This document shows, in pieces, positions 1-9,035 of a stretch of 10,392 bases of DNA. The translations under genes were made by a program, and so were the position numbers. The first letter of the stretch is position 1. Each line of letters opens with the position of its first letter. Under the pieces are notes generated by a model that saw nothing but the letters and a program-made list of their open reading frames with translations, was not told where the DNA came from and did not search any database. Source of the stretch: Temnopleurus reevesii (taxonomy: Eukaryota; Echinodermata; Echinoidea; Temnopleuroida; Temnopleuridae); the NCBI GenBank assembly GCA_036244855.1, contig BQKZ01005887.1:1-10392 (forward strand). The letters run 5' to 3'.

Positions 1-406
1 TGTTTCTTGATAATATAAATAGCACTTTTGTGTTCTTATAAGTAAAACAAAATGTTGACATCTGACATCTTCTCTTTGCCTTTTGCTGTTCTATATTACG
101 TTATTGTTGCCAGTTCATCATTAGAATTTGGTTGCACTGCAGAATCTAAAAAAAAACAACCAATTGGTATAATTTAAAAAAATAAAAAATAAGTTAATAA
201 CTAAGGAGTAACCAAGTGTATTTCTGTCTTGAAACATTCAATTTCTATCATCATTTATAGAACACTTCTCTTCATATCATTTTGAGAATCGACATATTTG
301 TAGGTCACAAAGTTAATTAAGGCTAGTACATTTTTGGAACCCTTTTTCTAAACATAGGCAAATGTATGATATGTGAAGTTTGAGATATGTTAATTAAACT
401 TTGATG
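1..406. other. AT-rich non-coding stretch, no gene seen
   Basis: No open frame of coding character is visible on either strand. The sequence is AT-rich with poly-A runs near 149-157 and 175-190. It could be intron or 3' UTR of a plus-strand gene, or intergenic DNA; the sequence alone does not decide. Confidence 0.5.
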
Positions 407-441
407 CTAGATCTGGTAGTGCTGGAAACTACCAGCTCTAG
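407..441. repeat. Short perfect-stem hairpin
   Basis: CTGGTAGT at 413-420 is followed after a 7-base loop by its exact reverse complement ACTACCAG at 428-435. CTAG on both outer sides (407-410 and 438-441) extends the palindrome with a small mismatch. The stem is too short for a typical microRNA precursor. It may be a structural element in a transcript or a palindromic remnant. No function is claimed. Confidence 0.6.
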
Positions 442-1828
442 ACGAAAATGTAAAAAGAGACGTTTGCTTTACTGTGTGGGGTTTACGCTCTCACGAAGGC
501 TGCTAGTCTGTGCCACAGTGTACATTAAATGTATTTCTTTCTGAACCATAATAATTGTATTTATTATAAAAAAAACATTGCAAGAAAGATTGTCAATTGA
601 ATCTACTTTGTGTGATAATTTTATCTGCTAGACTTTTGTAATGAAAGAGTAAAAACAAAATGCAGTCTGTTTCATTGCTATTTCCCCCTAAAATCAATTC
701 GGTAATTATGTAAAATGAGCAGCAGTTTGGTTACATTGTATGAAAAAATGTCCTGCTGCTGTTTACATCGAGTAGATATCCTCCTTGTAACATGACTTTA
801 ATTTTTATCTGACATTTCCTTTCATGATGAACCTATGTTTTTATTTGTATCTGCCCAGATGTAAGGATTATTTTAAATAAACTGTTTTGTAAAATACATA
901 TCAACTATTTATCCAGAATATATTTAGATTAATTACTATTCTTTGGCATATGTCAAAAATGGTTAGTTGTTATAAATACACTGTCCACCACAGCATTTGA
1001 ATGTATTGTTTTCTGGAATAGCCTTGTTTGTGTCTTTCATTAGTTCATAGTAACCTAAAAAAATCTTTTTTTGAAAAAAAATATGAGAAGAAAAGACTAA
1101 GATGTACTTAATTATTTTTTGGCTTCCTGTTTATAATCTTTTGTTGCATATCCTGTACAAATGTGAATATTTGTTGTCTACTCTGTATCTATAAAAACAC
1201 ATTTTGTTACCCTCTTGAGTATTAATTGTAAATGTTTCAGAATTAATGATAGGGACCCAAACATATCACTGCATACATGGCTCAGTTGTAATTCTTTTTC
1301 TCTATTAAGTGTCCCCTGCTCTGATATGAAGTGCCTAGAGAGACATCTGAATATAGATGCACATAAAATGTAGCAAGAGTCGATATGCGTCATAATTCTA
1401 GCTGTATTTTATAAATCATTAGGCAATAGGTGTGAAATTCTACTGCAATTTCAAGTTTAATAGTACTGTAATTTTAGAGTTTGAAGCAGTTGGTTTTTGG
1501 TGATATCATGGTAACAGAGAGCCTTCTGGAATGTTATACGATTTCTGATATCAATATGCATGATATGATTATTTCATTCTGCAAGAATATACTTACTAAT
1601 CCAGAATATTGTTTAAATGATACATTATGAATTATCTTTGTTACAATAGTATTTAAAAATGCAGAGAATACTGGAGTTGCTGACCAAATTTAGGTGTTCA
1701 TTTTCAAAATACATTTTCCCCAAAAAAAATGATTATCAAAATTGCAAAAGACTTGGAATCCATTGGACCAACCAAAGTGTTATGTGTTTTTGGTTATCTC
1801 ATAGAGAGAAATCTTATGTTTTCATTTA
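442..1828. other. AT-rich non-coding stretch, no gene seen
   Basis: Only a 71-codon minus frame (1178-1393) is present; it has no recognisable domain, low-complexity coding signal or convincing splice context, and I treat it as chance. The plus strand is T-rich with several AT-rich UTR-like runs. A polyadenylation-signal hexamer at 876-881 is listed separately. Confidence 0.5.
876..881 (+). terminator. Possible polyadenylation signal AATAAA (plus strand)
   Basis: A canonical AATAAA is followed by a T/G-rich CTGTTTTGT about 1 base downstream and further GT-rich sequence near 960 and 1025. If the window start is the 3' UTR of a plus-strand gene, this would be a reasonable end. Such hexamers are frequent by chance in DNA this AT-rich (others lie at 3720-3725, 6137-6142 and 6205-6210), so support is weak. 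Confidence 0.2.
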
Positions 1829-1900
1829 CAGTAGAAACTCAGTATAACAAATTTCTTGTAACCAGCAAAAATATTTTGTTATAGCAGCAATCTTGCTGTG
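1829..1900 (+). mobile_element. Possible pogo/Tigger-like DNA transposon end (decayed)
   Basis: The segment begins CAGTAGAAACTCAGTATAAC and continues with the short inverted motifs TATAACAAAT and ATTTTGTTATA. From general knowledge, many invertebrate pogo/Tigger-type non-autonomous elements start with CAGTAGAACCTC followed by repeated TATAACGA motifs, so the likeness is to that class. I could not find the partner inverted end; a possible internal echo TTGTTATATCAGAACTC lies near 1969-1985. No transposase sequence is present. Confidence 0.35.
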
Positions 1901-3770
1901 GCAGGATTTCAAAACAAGAAGTCATATCAGGCTAGGACCAGATGATTACCTCCTTTATATTGGGGTATTGTTATATCAGAACTCTTCAGACCGAATTTCC
2001 ATTGTACAGGATATTTTTATGTCACAGTCAGCCCATCTTATAATCTGATAATGATGGAAAATAACATGCTGATGGACATGGGCAAATTATTTATTTTCCT
2101 GCTTGGCATATTAGTAGATACACAGTAGGAAACAATCTGTCTGGTATGACTTAAAAGCTACTCATTTGCCACCATTATATTATTGAAAATGTTGTCGATT
2201 CCCAGATAAGTCCCAATTTATATACAATCCCTACTGAGGAGTAGAGACTTGTTTTAACAATCATATTTTTTCCAATGTGTTTTTTTTTTTCTTTTGGTTA
2301 CCTAAGCATTCAAATTTATTCAGCCTCAAAGTTTATGCCCATTTGCTACTTGAGAATAGGCAGTGAAGGAAGTAAATGAAGAAAACATCACAGCGTTTTC
2401 ATTTCTCTTCAATCACTCTCATCTTTCAAATGTTAAATATGATAAATTAAAGGGAAAACAAACTCCACCTTGTGCATTAGAAATATTTTTAATTATGCTT
2501 CTAAGTGATGAATACAAGTAAGAAATGTATTAATAGAGTTTTTAATCATGTAAAATCTATCAAATCCTGCAATCTCGAGGTTTGATTAGTAATCTAGATC
2601 TGCAGAATTTTGTGGGAATAGATATTTAGTTAATCTCACTCTTTAAACTTAGAGATAGATATGTAAAGCAACAGTACTATTAGAAACAAAATATTCTTTA
2701 GGTTTCCTGCTTATCTTCTACAAAGTAGGAGTGAAAGATTGATTCATAAAAGTGATGTAAATTCAAAGTATTAATTAAAAATGCTATCGAAATGAAAGAA
2801 ATTCGCCCTTGCAGTGAAAGTGATGATATTCCATTGTAAAATGTACATCAGTTTGATATAGCTTTGTACAGATATAGATTAATGTGTGACGAATGTTGTG
2901 GATTTGTGTGATAAAATGGAAACATTGCAACTCAATTTTGGCTTAGATCCATAGAGTCAGTTCATAATATGTTGATTTTTAGATATTTTAACCCTTTTTC
3001 CCTTGTTTTTCATCACTTAATAATTATTTTGTAGAGGATGATTGCAGTTACAGTCTATATCTCTTTTTGTTGAGGTTTAACATGTGATATGTGGCTTGCC
3101 AGGCAATCTATTTTCCCTTGTAGCAATTCTTGTGAGGTGTGCTTAGATAGAAATCATTTTTTATTTTCCTCTGTGAGTGAATGACTATTACTGCAAAACC
3201 AGAAATTTCCCTGAGCATCCAACTTTTGTGAATTTTGCCAGGAGTCTACATTTAGGGATAGCAACATACTTGCAAAAATTGTTGCTTCACATATTGCATG
3301 CCAAATGCATGACCATGGGTTCTACAAAAGTCATTCATATTCCGAAACTTTGAAAGTTTTGTTGAAATCAAATGGCCGTTGTTCGTGTTTTTGTGAAAGT
3401 TTCCTGTTGTATGGATTTCTGATTTTGCAGTATGTTGAGCATGACACTCCTTATTTATTCAATGCATCCCCTTGTTTCGACCAATATTTTCAGAAATATT
3501 GTCTGATTTTGGTCATGCGCTATCAACTTTTACTTACCAGGATTGTTTTATTCTCTTTGATTCTATGAAATGAAATCTTGATGTACCTGTTCTGTGTGTT
3601 TGCCTCCTCCAATGATGGTTCAATAGATGATGAAAATGGGAATTGTTATTAATGTGAATGCTTTTTAACCATGCTTTTAAGGTCAGCCAAGCTAGAGAAA
3701 TATTGTGAACTGGTCTTGCAATAAAATAGATATGATTTTGGAGAAGGCTTTTGTAGAAATATCAGTGCCA
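1901..3770. other. AT-rich non-coding stretch, no gene seen
   Basis: The longest frame here is 87 codons (3305-3568, plus). It is rich in Cys, Phe, Leu and Tyr, shows no domain or motif I know, and has no supporting splice or start context. The region is T-rich on the plus strand, with a T10 run around 2281-2290. It reads as intron, long 3' UTR or intergenic DNA. Confidence 0.5.
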
Positions 3771-4094
3771 CTGTTTCGTCACACAGTATGATGTACGTTC
3801 ATGGAAACCTCCATTTTCATGTGGCTCCTAGTGTAAGGAAGACATCAAATGCTTACTAGAATAATTATTCTGTAAAATAAGAATTGATGAGAAATACTGA
3901 ATTTAGGCTGCAAATTAAGAAGTGATTTTGAAACCAAGTGACTTATCCACATTATTGATTTTTTTATTTATTTATGTATTTTTAGCTATTAGCAGGAATG
4001 AAATGAGAAAGCAGGTTATATTCACTTGCAGGTAATTCAATTTATGAAGGTTTGTTATTGGAATTCCATGATGTAAAGCTGTGTGACGAAACAG
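3771..4094. mobile_element. MITE-like element with 16-bp perfect terminal inverted repeats
   Basis: CTGTTTCGTCACACAG at 3771-3786 has its exact reverse complement at 4079-4094. The match continues inward imperfectly through a shared ATGATGTA/TACATCAT and GGAA/TTCC segment (to about 3806 on the left and from 4064 on the right), giving arms of about 31-36 bp. The interior is AT-rich and non-coding. The form fits a non-autonomous DNA transposon of about 324 bp. I see no clear target-site duplication, so the superfamily is not assigned. Confidence 0.6.
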
Positions 4095-4213
4095 AGGAAA
4101 AGTAGTAAATGCAATCATCTGCAGGCTAGCCAAATGTTTGAAAGTCTTCCAAGCCTGCATCTCCCTTCTATTCTGTCTTCATCGCCTTGGTGTGAGAAAC
4201 TAGTCAAGCAATC

Positions 4214-4242
4214 TTCTTGTCTTTATCATAGCAAGACAAGAA
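4214..4242. repeat. Hairpin with 10-bp perfect stem
   Basis: TTCTTGTCTT at 4214-4223 and AAGACAAGAA at 4233-4242 are exact reverse complements separated by a 9-base loop. The flanks do not pair further, so this is not a microRNA-sized precursor. It lies 120 bp right of the inverted-repeat element at 3771-4094 and is not part of it. Confidence 0.6.
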
Positions 4243-4756
4243 AAATGTCTTTTGAAGTGAGATGCAGAGAAGATTGCCGTGAATTATGTTAGTGCATTAC
4301 TGTGTCTAGGAAACTATATCATCACAATAGATATTAGATGAGCTCATTTTTCCATTTATTTACTTGAATGTGTGTACAAAGCATAAAGCAATCTGTGAGA
4401 TTAAAATATTTTACCTCATTTTAAATGTCCATGGTTTAAATGTAGCATACAAAGAATACAGAATAGGACCTTGTATGCAAGATTGATATTAGAATCATTT
4501 TTCTGTATTCGTAGAAAACAATTTTGAATTTTATTCATTTTTTTTTCTTCATTTATTTTTTTAGAGAGAAAAGAAATACTTTTGCCTTGCTACTAATTGA
4601 TAATCCTGATATGAATGTTTAACATGTAGATTTTCTAGAGGCAACTAACGAAAGTGAATTAATGCTTGTATACTTGGTATTGAAAAGTAGCTTATTAATG
4701 TAATTATTATTACTTGTATTATTTATATGTATCAAAACGTGAGGTTTCTTACTTGT

Positions 4757-4780
4757 TGCTTTTTTCCCCTGGCAGGTAAG
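4757..4780 (+). promoter_or_regulatory. Candidate recursive splice site (zero-length exon)
   Basis: A pyrimidine-rich tract (GCTTTTTTCCCCTGG) leads directly into CAG|GTAAG, so a strong 3' splice site is fused to a strong 5' splice site with no exon between them. A possible branch-point sequence TTCTTAC lies 20-30 bases upstream of the AG. This is the known form of ratcheting points in long introns of flies and vertebrates. It implies that the region is intron of a plus-strand gene, which agrees with the T- and G-rich plus strand. The tract could also arise by chance; no flanking exon is visible in the window. Confidence 0.4.
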
Positions 4781-5474
4781 AAATAAGCAAAATGTGATTA
4801 TCTATGTATTTAAAACATGTATGTTGTGTATATTAACAGGAAGACTGGAAAAGCAATGTACTGTATATTGTATGTCAGGTTTTACTACATTTGTTAATAG
4901 TATTATAATGTGATGAGGAATTTAATGAACGAGCAGTTGTGAAGTAAAGAAAATGGGATGGAGCCATTTTGTCTGCTTTAGATGTTTCAAAGTGAAAGAG
5001 AAATATACAACAGGTACAAACAGGATTAAAGAGTCCTTGTCTTTTCTTATTGGAGTTTGCATGAATCAATGAGTGTGAGGGGTGATCCAGACAAGTAGAT
5101 CTACAGTATGTATATGGTTGAATTAGATTGCAACAAAAATTTTAGGTAATATGTATTTACTTAAACTCAGTTCCTTGTCACATAATATTTTTTGGCGGTA
5201 AAATTTATGATATTATAATTTATCCCAGTTAGATTTGAATGTAAATTTCAGGGGGGAAATGATAACAATACTTTACTAGACGCTTAAGATCAAGAGGATT
5301 GCCAAACTGATTCCCAAAGGTTATATATTTTCCAAAAAGCCTTGACTAGATTTATTTTTAGATTTAAATTAATGTAAATGCCTGTCCGATGTCTAGGCTA
5401 AGCTTTTATTTAACCTGAAGTTTGTTTAATAATTATCATAATGATACATGGATTTGCTTCAAAGCAAGTACTAA

Positions 5475-5674
5475 GTCTGTAGGTACAGGCTTTGGTTTTC
5501 CACAATGTGCATATAGTGCATAATCAAGAGTCTACATTTTTAGACTACTTCACAATATTATGAAGCCCCGGAGGAGAAGGCAATGCAGTCTGTAATTTCA
5601 GACTTTTGTATCATGCACTGCATATGCACAACACAGAATGCAACACCAAAATCCAATGGTCTGTGCCTGCAGAC
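5475..5674. mobile_element. 200-bp foldback / MITE-like element
   Basis: The left arm starts GTCTGTAGGTACAGGC (5475) and the right arm ends as the reverse complement of GTCTGCAGGCACAGAC (to 5674). Further in, GTGCATATAGTGCATAATC on the left pairs with the reverse complement of GTGCATATGCAGTGCATGAT on the right. Smaller hairpins sit inside: AGTCTA...TAGACT near 5529-5546 and AGTCTG...CAGACT near 5588-5605. The centre holds a GC-richer patch (CCCCGGAGGAG). Nested palindromes over nearly the full length suggest a fold-back non-autonomous transposon. No target-site duplication is evident. Confidence 0.6.
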
Positions 5675-6399
5675 TATCAATTACTTTCGGAGCTGCTAAA
5701 GACTATTTCATTATAAATTTTGTATTTGAAGTTCATCCACTCATTCAAAATCAGGCATTTCTCCATTTTGCTACTTTTGATACAATGAATCACAAATGGC
5801 AAATGAACAAGAGTTTAGATAGAAATCTGCTCATTCATAGAATGTTTATTTCTCAACTACAATATTTGAAGAAATGGTAGAAATTTTGTTTTAATACACT
5901 TACCCTGATTTTCTCAGAAATAATAGAATTTCCTTAAAGAAGTACATCAGTGTTAATTTTTTTAAAAGAAGACTTGTATAAACCAAGAGAAGGCAATATA
6001 GTTTTGACAAAATACCACATCTTGAAAACAAGTATAAGTACAGTTAAACATCCAAATATAATAACAAATATTTATCTTGCTCAGTATTGCTGAGTAGACA
6101 TTGATCAATATGATCTTGTCAGCAAACATAATAACAAATAAAGGCAATGTGTAACATGGTTTCACTTCTAAAAACTTTCGTATCTAAATTGTTGGTGTCC
6201 ATGAAATAAACTGAAAAAACATAATGCTTAAAATCAATGCTTAGTAATCAAAATCAAAAATGTAAAATGATGCCTACATAAGCACACTACTGGAACTGTG
6301 CATCATTTATTTTTGCATCCTTTGTAGATTTGTTTTCCATCTGAATGTGATTAGGTAGGAAACACAGCTTGCTTTAAGAATTTTCAAAACTACAAAACT
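5675..6399. other. AT-rich non-coding stretch, no gene seen
   Basis: Frames of 80 codons (plus, 5638-5880) and 67 codons (minus, 5962-6165) lack any recognisable domain; the first begins inside the foldback element, which argues against a gene. The base skew of the plus strand begins to change across this part, from T/G-rich on the left to more A- and C-rich on the right. It may contain the boundary between two converging transcripts. Confidence 0.4.
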
Positions 6400-6532
6400 G
6401 GGGCCTGCAACATAAAAGATGCAATTAAACTTACAATAAGTACCGGTATTTATCGTATGTCTATAGAAAAGCGTGTACCATAAAGATACAATTAATTTTC
6501 AATTTATTGTGTCTCCTTTATATTACAGGCCC
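6400..6532 (+). mobile_element. GGGCCTG-ended MITE, copy 1
   Basis: The element starts GGGGCCTGCAACATAAAAGA and ends TTATATTACAGGCCC, so its ends are imperfect inverted repeats of about 25-30 bp that continue into GATGCAATTAA / TTAATTTTCAAT. A second copy in opposite orientation lies at 6797-6922. Ends of the form GGGCCTGT..CATAAA are common in short non-autonomous DNA transposons of marine invertebrates, from general knowledge. There is no coding sequence inside. Confidence 0.7.
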
Positions 6533-6796
6533 AAGGTTACACAATGTCTTAAATTTGTGTTTTGGACTGATTCGCAATAATGAGGCATTTTGATGTAATC
6601 CAAAAAGGCTTTGTGGCATAAATGTAAAATTTTGCAGTGCTCAAATCTGTTATCAGATCTTTGTGGGGAAAAAAGCATTTGTTATATCCCTCTAAATTGA
6701 TCAAGCCCAAATTTTTTATCAAAATTTATCCTTTTCGTTTATTGAATCTATGAACAAGTATTTAGATGGACATCATATCTCAATGTAGCATTACCT
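6533..6796. other. Spacer between two inverted MITE copies
   Basis: This 264-bp spacer has no coding signal. TTTATT at 6738-6743 would read AATAAA on the minus strand and could be a distal polyadenylation signal for the minus-strand gene, but at this base composition the hexamer is weak evidence. Confidence 0.35.
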
Positions 6797-6922
6797 GGGG
6801 CCAATAACATAAAGAGATACAATTAATTTTTCAATTATATGGCATCTCTTTGGAACACATTTAGCCATGGACTTGCAATAAATATTTATCATAAGTTTAA
6901 TTGCATCTTTTATGTTACAGGC
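6797..6922 (-). mobile_element. GGGCCTG-ended MITE, copy 2 (inverted)
   Basis: Read on the minus strand, this copy runs GCCTGTAACATAAAAGATGC, then AATTAAACTTA, and ends TTATTGGCCCC, matching copy 1 at 6400-6532 at both ends and in the AATTAAACTTA and ATAAATATTTAT-like interior. Its own ends are inverted repeats of each other. The two copies could pair in a transcript as an approximately 125-bp imperfect duplex around a 264-base loop. Confidence 0.7.
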
Positions 6923-7550
6923 TGCTGAACTGATATACAATTGAAATGCAAAGTCAGGAGCACATGTTTTGATGTGATCATTGCTGTAATGGTTCTATTC
7001 AACCCTTCCATGTTCATATGCTTGTTGTAATTAGTATTACAAGCAGACTTTCCTGTAAAAGCTGTAATTTTCACCAATATCATGACTATGAATTCGCTAA
7101 AATTTCCACCCATAATAATGACCATAGGTTGTGCGCAATCATCTTTCAGCAAATGAAAAGAACAACCACCTAATATGTAAATATGTCTGAAATTTAGTTA
7201 TTATATTGGCATTTATAGCACATCAAGAACAAGTCTAACAATTAAATCTACACCGATATAAACCAATATAATTTTCAGTTAAACAAACAGATATTTTATA
7301 GTTCACTGAACTGATTTCTTTAGAAAGGGCACTTTCCTTTGTACATCAAATATAAAACATTACATATTTCTAATCAATTCTTTGACATAACTTCAAAACT
7401 CCACATGAGATGGATCTATTCCATATCTACAACACATCAAGAATTTTCCCATAATTTCCCAGTACATAATCAATGAGAAGCATCGGTAGAAAAGAGCTTT
7501 TCACTTCTTCCAATTCCTAATTCCTACTACAAAATTTTTACTCAAAAAAG
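6923..7550. other. AT-rich non-coding stretch, no gene seen
   Basis: An 80-codon minus frame (6910-7152) starts inside the MITE end and has no recognisable domain. C exceeds G on the plus strand (for example 15 to 5 in 7381-7440), consistent with transcription of the minus strand or with its downstream flank. Confidence 0.4.
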
Positions 7551-7716
7551 ACTCTGCCCAAGTTGAACTTGTCTAAATCGAATAATTGCCTAAGATTATG
7601 TTGTTGTTATTTTTTAAACAAATCATATACTTACCTTCTCTACGTTGAATTTCTCTAACATGAAACAGATTTTTGTGGTCCCAAAAGATTCCACTTTATA
7701 GGCAGAGTTACCTGTA
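7551..7716. mobile_element. Decayed pogo/Tigger-like MITE
   Basis: The left side reads ACTCTGCCCAAGTTGAACTT and then GTCTAAATCGAATAA. The right side, on the minus strand, reads TACAGGTAACTCTGCCTATA, then TTTTGGGACCACAAAAATCTG and motifs like TTAGAGAAATTCAACG. Shared ACTCTGCC ends and repeated CTAAgTCGAA-like motifs are typical of pogo/Tigger-type non-autonomous elements from general knowledge. The arms are strongly diverged and the outer left end is not clear. Confidence 0.45.
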
Positions 7717-8449
7717 TGACAATTACACAACTGTTGGGGGCCGTATTCTTACTGGGTTATTTTTAAACAGCTACATTCGTACACAGACTAATGCAGGTTA
7801 AGAGTAAGTCTCTTGTATGAAGATATACCTGATGGAAAGTGACACTTCATTCTATTTTGGATAACTCTCTGTAATGCAATGCAAAAATAAGAGAGAAAGC
7901 GGTGAGCTCACTGCATTCTCGCCAACATTTTTTCAAGTTGAATGGCCCTCAGCCCGCAGTATTATGGAATGGGATCCTAAATTGATTGAAGATGAAATAT
8001 CAAGGAACCAGATAAGCCAAATTGTGGCAAGTATGATGGCTCTATTAACGCTTTCTTTTCTATGGATACAATGTGTGGACATTATGGTCTGTTCAGAAAG
8101 GATTTTGGGTGCAGAAGGATTATAAACGTGCCTTCCAAAATTATTTCAGTTATATCACTGATTTCAGATTACCTTACACAGATTACCGTAATTTTGCACC
8201 ACAACCATAGTCATGAAATCATTTCATTTTAACTCATAAAGCCTGAAACAGTACTTAAATTCACTTTCAACCCGAGAATATGAGCTGCTGTATTGAATTA
8301 AAACATTGGATATTGGTATGGAAAGTAAAAAGTAGCCTAATATACTCCCGTTTTCCATAAATGTCATCAATTCCAATACATTGATATTAGAATTAATATC
8401 ATATTGAAATGCAAGGAGCCCCATGAAATGAGGTATACTAAGAAATACA
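7717..8449. other. AT-rich non-coding stretch, no gene seen
   Basis: An 83-codon plus frame (7874-8125) and a 66-codon minus frame (8224-8424) are present, but neither shows a known domain, nor flanking splice signals that I find convincing. The stretch is either 3' UTR or downstream flank of the minus-strand gene. Confidence 0.4.
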
Positions 8450-8667
8450 CTGTGAGCAGAAGGGACAAAGGACTAGGACAAAGTAGACAACTTCATACAA
8501 GCATTCAAAATGGCTTCATGATTTTAAAAGAAAGTCCTAGGAGTGACTCTAGCTCAACATTTTCCCACATAATAAGAAGGGTATTTTTTTTGTCTCAAGC
8601 TGGTTATTTTTAATGCTTAAATTGAGGTTGTTTACTTGTTCCAGGCGTTTGTCCCTTCTGCTCACAG
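8450..8667. mobile_element. 218-bp element with 20-bp perfect terminal inverted repeats
   Basis: CTGTGAGCAGAAGGGACAAA at 8450-8469 has its exact reverse complement at 8648-8667. Imperfect pairing continues inward to make arms of 62 bp each (8450-8511 and 8606-8667), ending in GCATTCAAAAT on the left and the reverse complement of GCATTAAAAAT on the right. The 94-bp centre is non-coding. This is a non-autonomous DNA transposon or foldback by form. Flanking bases show no clear target-site duplication, so no superfamily is assigned. Confidence 0.75.
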
Positions 8668-9035
8668 CGACGGGTAAAATTTGAATGGAAAGCCCAAACT
8701 ATATCATCAGTATTACAACAACATATTTCCATGAGACAAATCTGAAAGGGCATCTGATATGGGAGTTCTTAAATCATTAAAGCATTCCTACAATCACAAT
8801 TTAATCCGAAACAATTACACATTTCTAAACATATTCATAGCTATCCTGAAGAATTCAACCCAACGCCTGCACCTGCAAAGTTCCTAAAAACAAAATTGTC
8901 AATGCTCCATATTGCAGGCTGATGCATTGTTCCTACATTCAAGATCCATTCATTCTCCAAAGAGGTCCAGCATATTCATAGCAAAGCAGGCAATATGACG
9001 TCATATACGCACGTGTCACAAAAAGAAAATGAGTG
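8668..9035 (-). other. Probable 3' UTR of the minus-strand gene
   Basis: This lies directly downstream of the TAA at 9036-9038 on the minus strand and has no coding signal of its own; a 115-codon minus frame at 8939-9286 is the terminal exon read in a wrong frame and run into the UTR. ATTAAA (plus 8800-8805) about 230 bases past the stop is a possible weak polyadenylation signal. The true end of the transcript is not visible. Confidence 0.45.
8993..9015. promoter_or_regulatory. CRE palindrome beside a CACGTG E-box
   Basis: TGACGTCA (8996-9003) is the full consensus cAMP-response element, here inside a 14-bp palindrome ATATGACGTCATAT (8993-9006). CACGTG (9010-9015), the consensus for bHLH factors, follows 7 bases after the CRE core. 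Both lie in the presumed 3' UTR, 21-43 bases past the stop codon. Binding is not shown; the pairing is only a sequence observation. Confidence 0.35.

Larger units (their letters stand above)
4095..5474. other. AT-rich non-coding stretch with a hairpin and a splice-like site
   Basis: The open frames here (69 codons plus at 4083-4292, 64 codons minus at 4875-5069) have no coding character that I can recognise. G exceeds C on the plus strand in the lines I counted (for example 12 to 4 in 4861-4920). The hairpin at 4214-4242 and the joined acceptor/donor at 4757-4780 are listed separately. The stretch is best read as transcribed non-coding DNA of a plus-strand unit. Confidence 0.45.

Noticed and set aside
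3305..3568. 87-codon plus-strand frame
   Set aside because: No recognisable domain, no coding-like composition, no splice or promoter context; AT-rich DNA gives such frames by chance.
4214..4242. MicroRNA precursor
   Set aside because: The perfect stem is only 10 bp and the flanks do not extend the pairing to the roughly 22 bp needed.
5638..5880. 80-codon plus-strand frame
   Set aside because: It begins inside the right arm of the foldback element and shows no domain.
7874..8125. 83-codon plus-strand frame
   Set aside because: Only weakly protein-like and without any motif I know; no flanking splice signals that are convincing. It could be a decayed fragment, but I cannot support that.
8450..8460. 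Transib/RAG-like end, because CACTGTG near the left end recalls the CACAGTG heptamer
   Set aside because: The right end reads CTCACAGCG and does not carry the heptamer at the same place, no nonamer or 5-bp target duplication is visible, and the match is only seven bases.
8404..8613. 69-codon plus-strand frame
   Set aside because: It runs through the left arm and centre of the inverted-repeat element at 8450-8667, so it is a by-product of that element.
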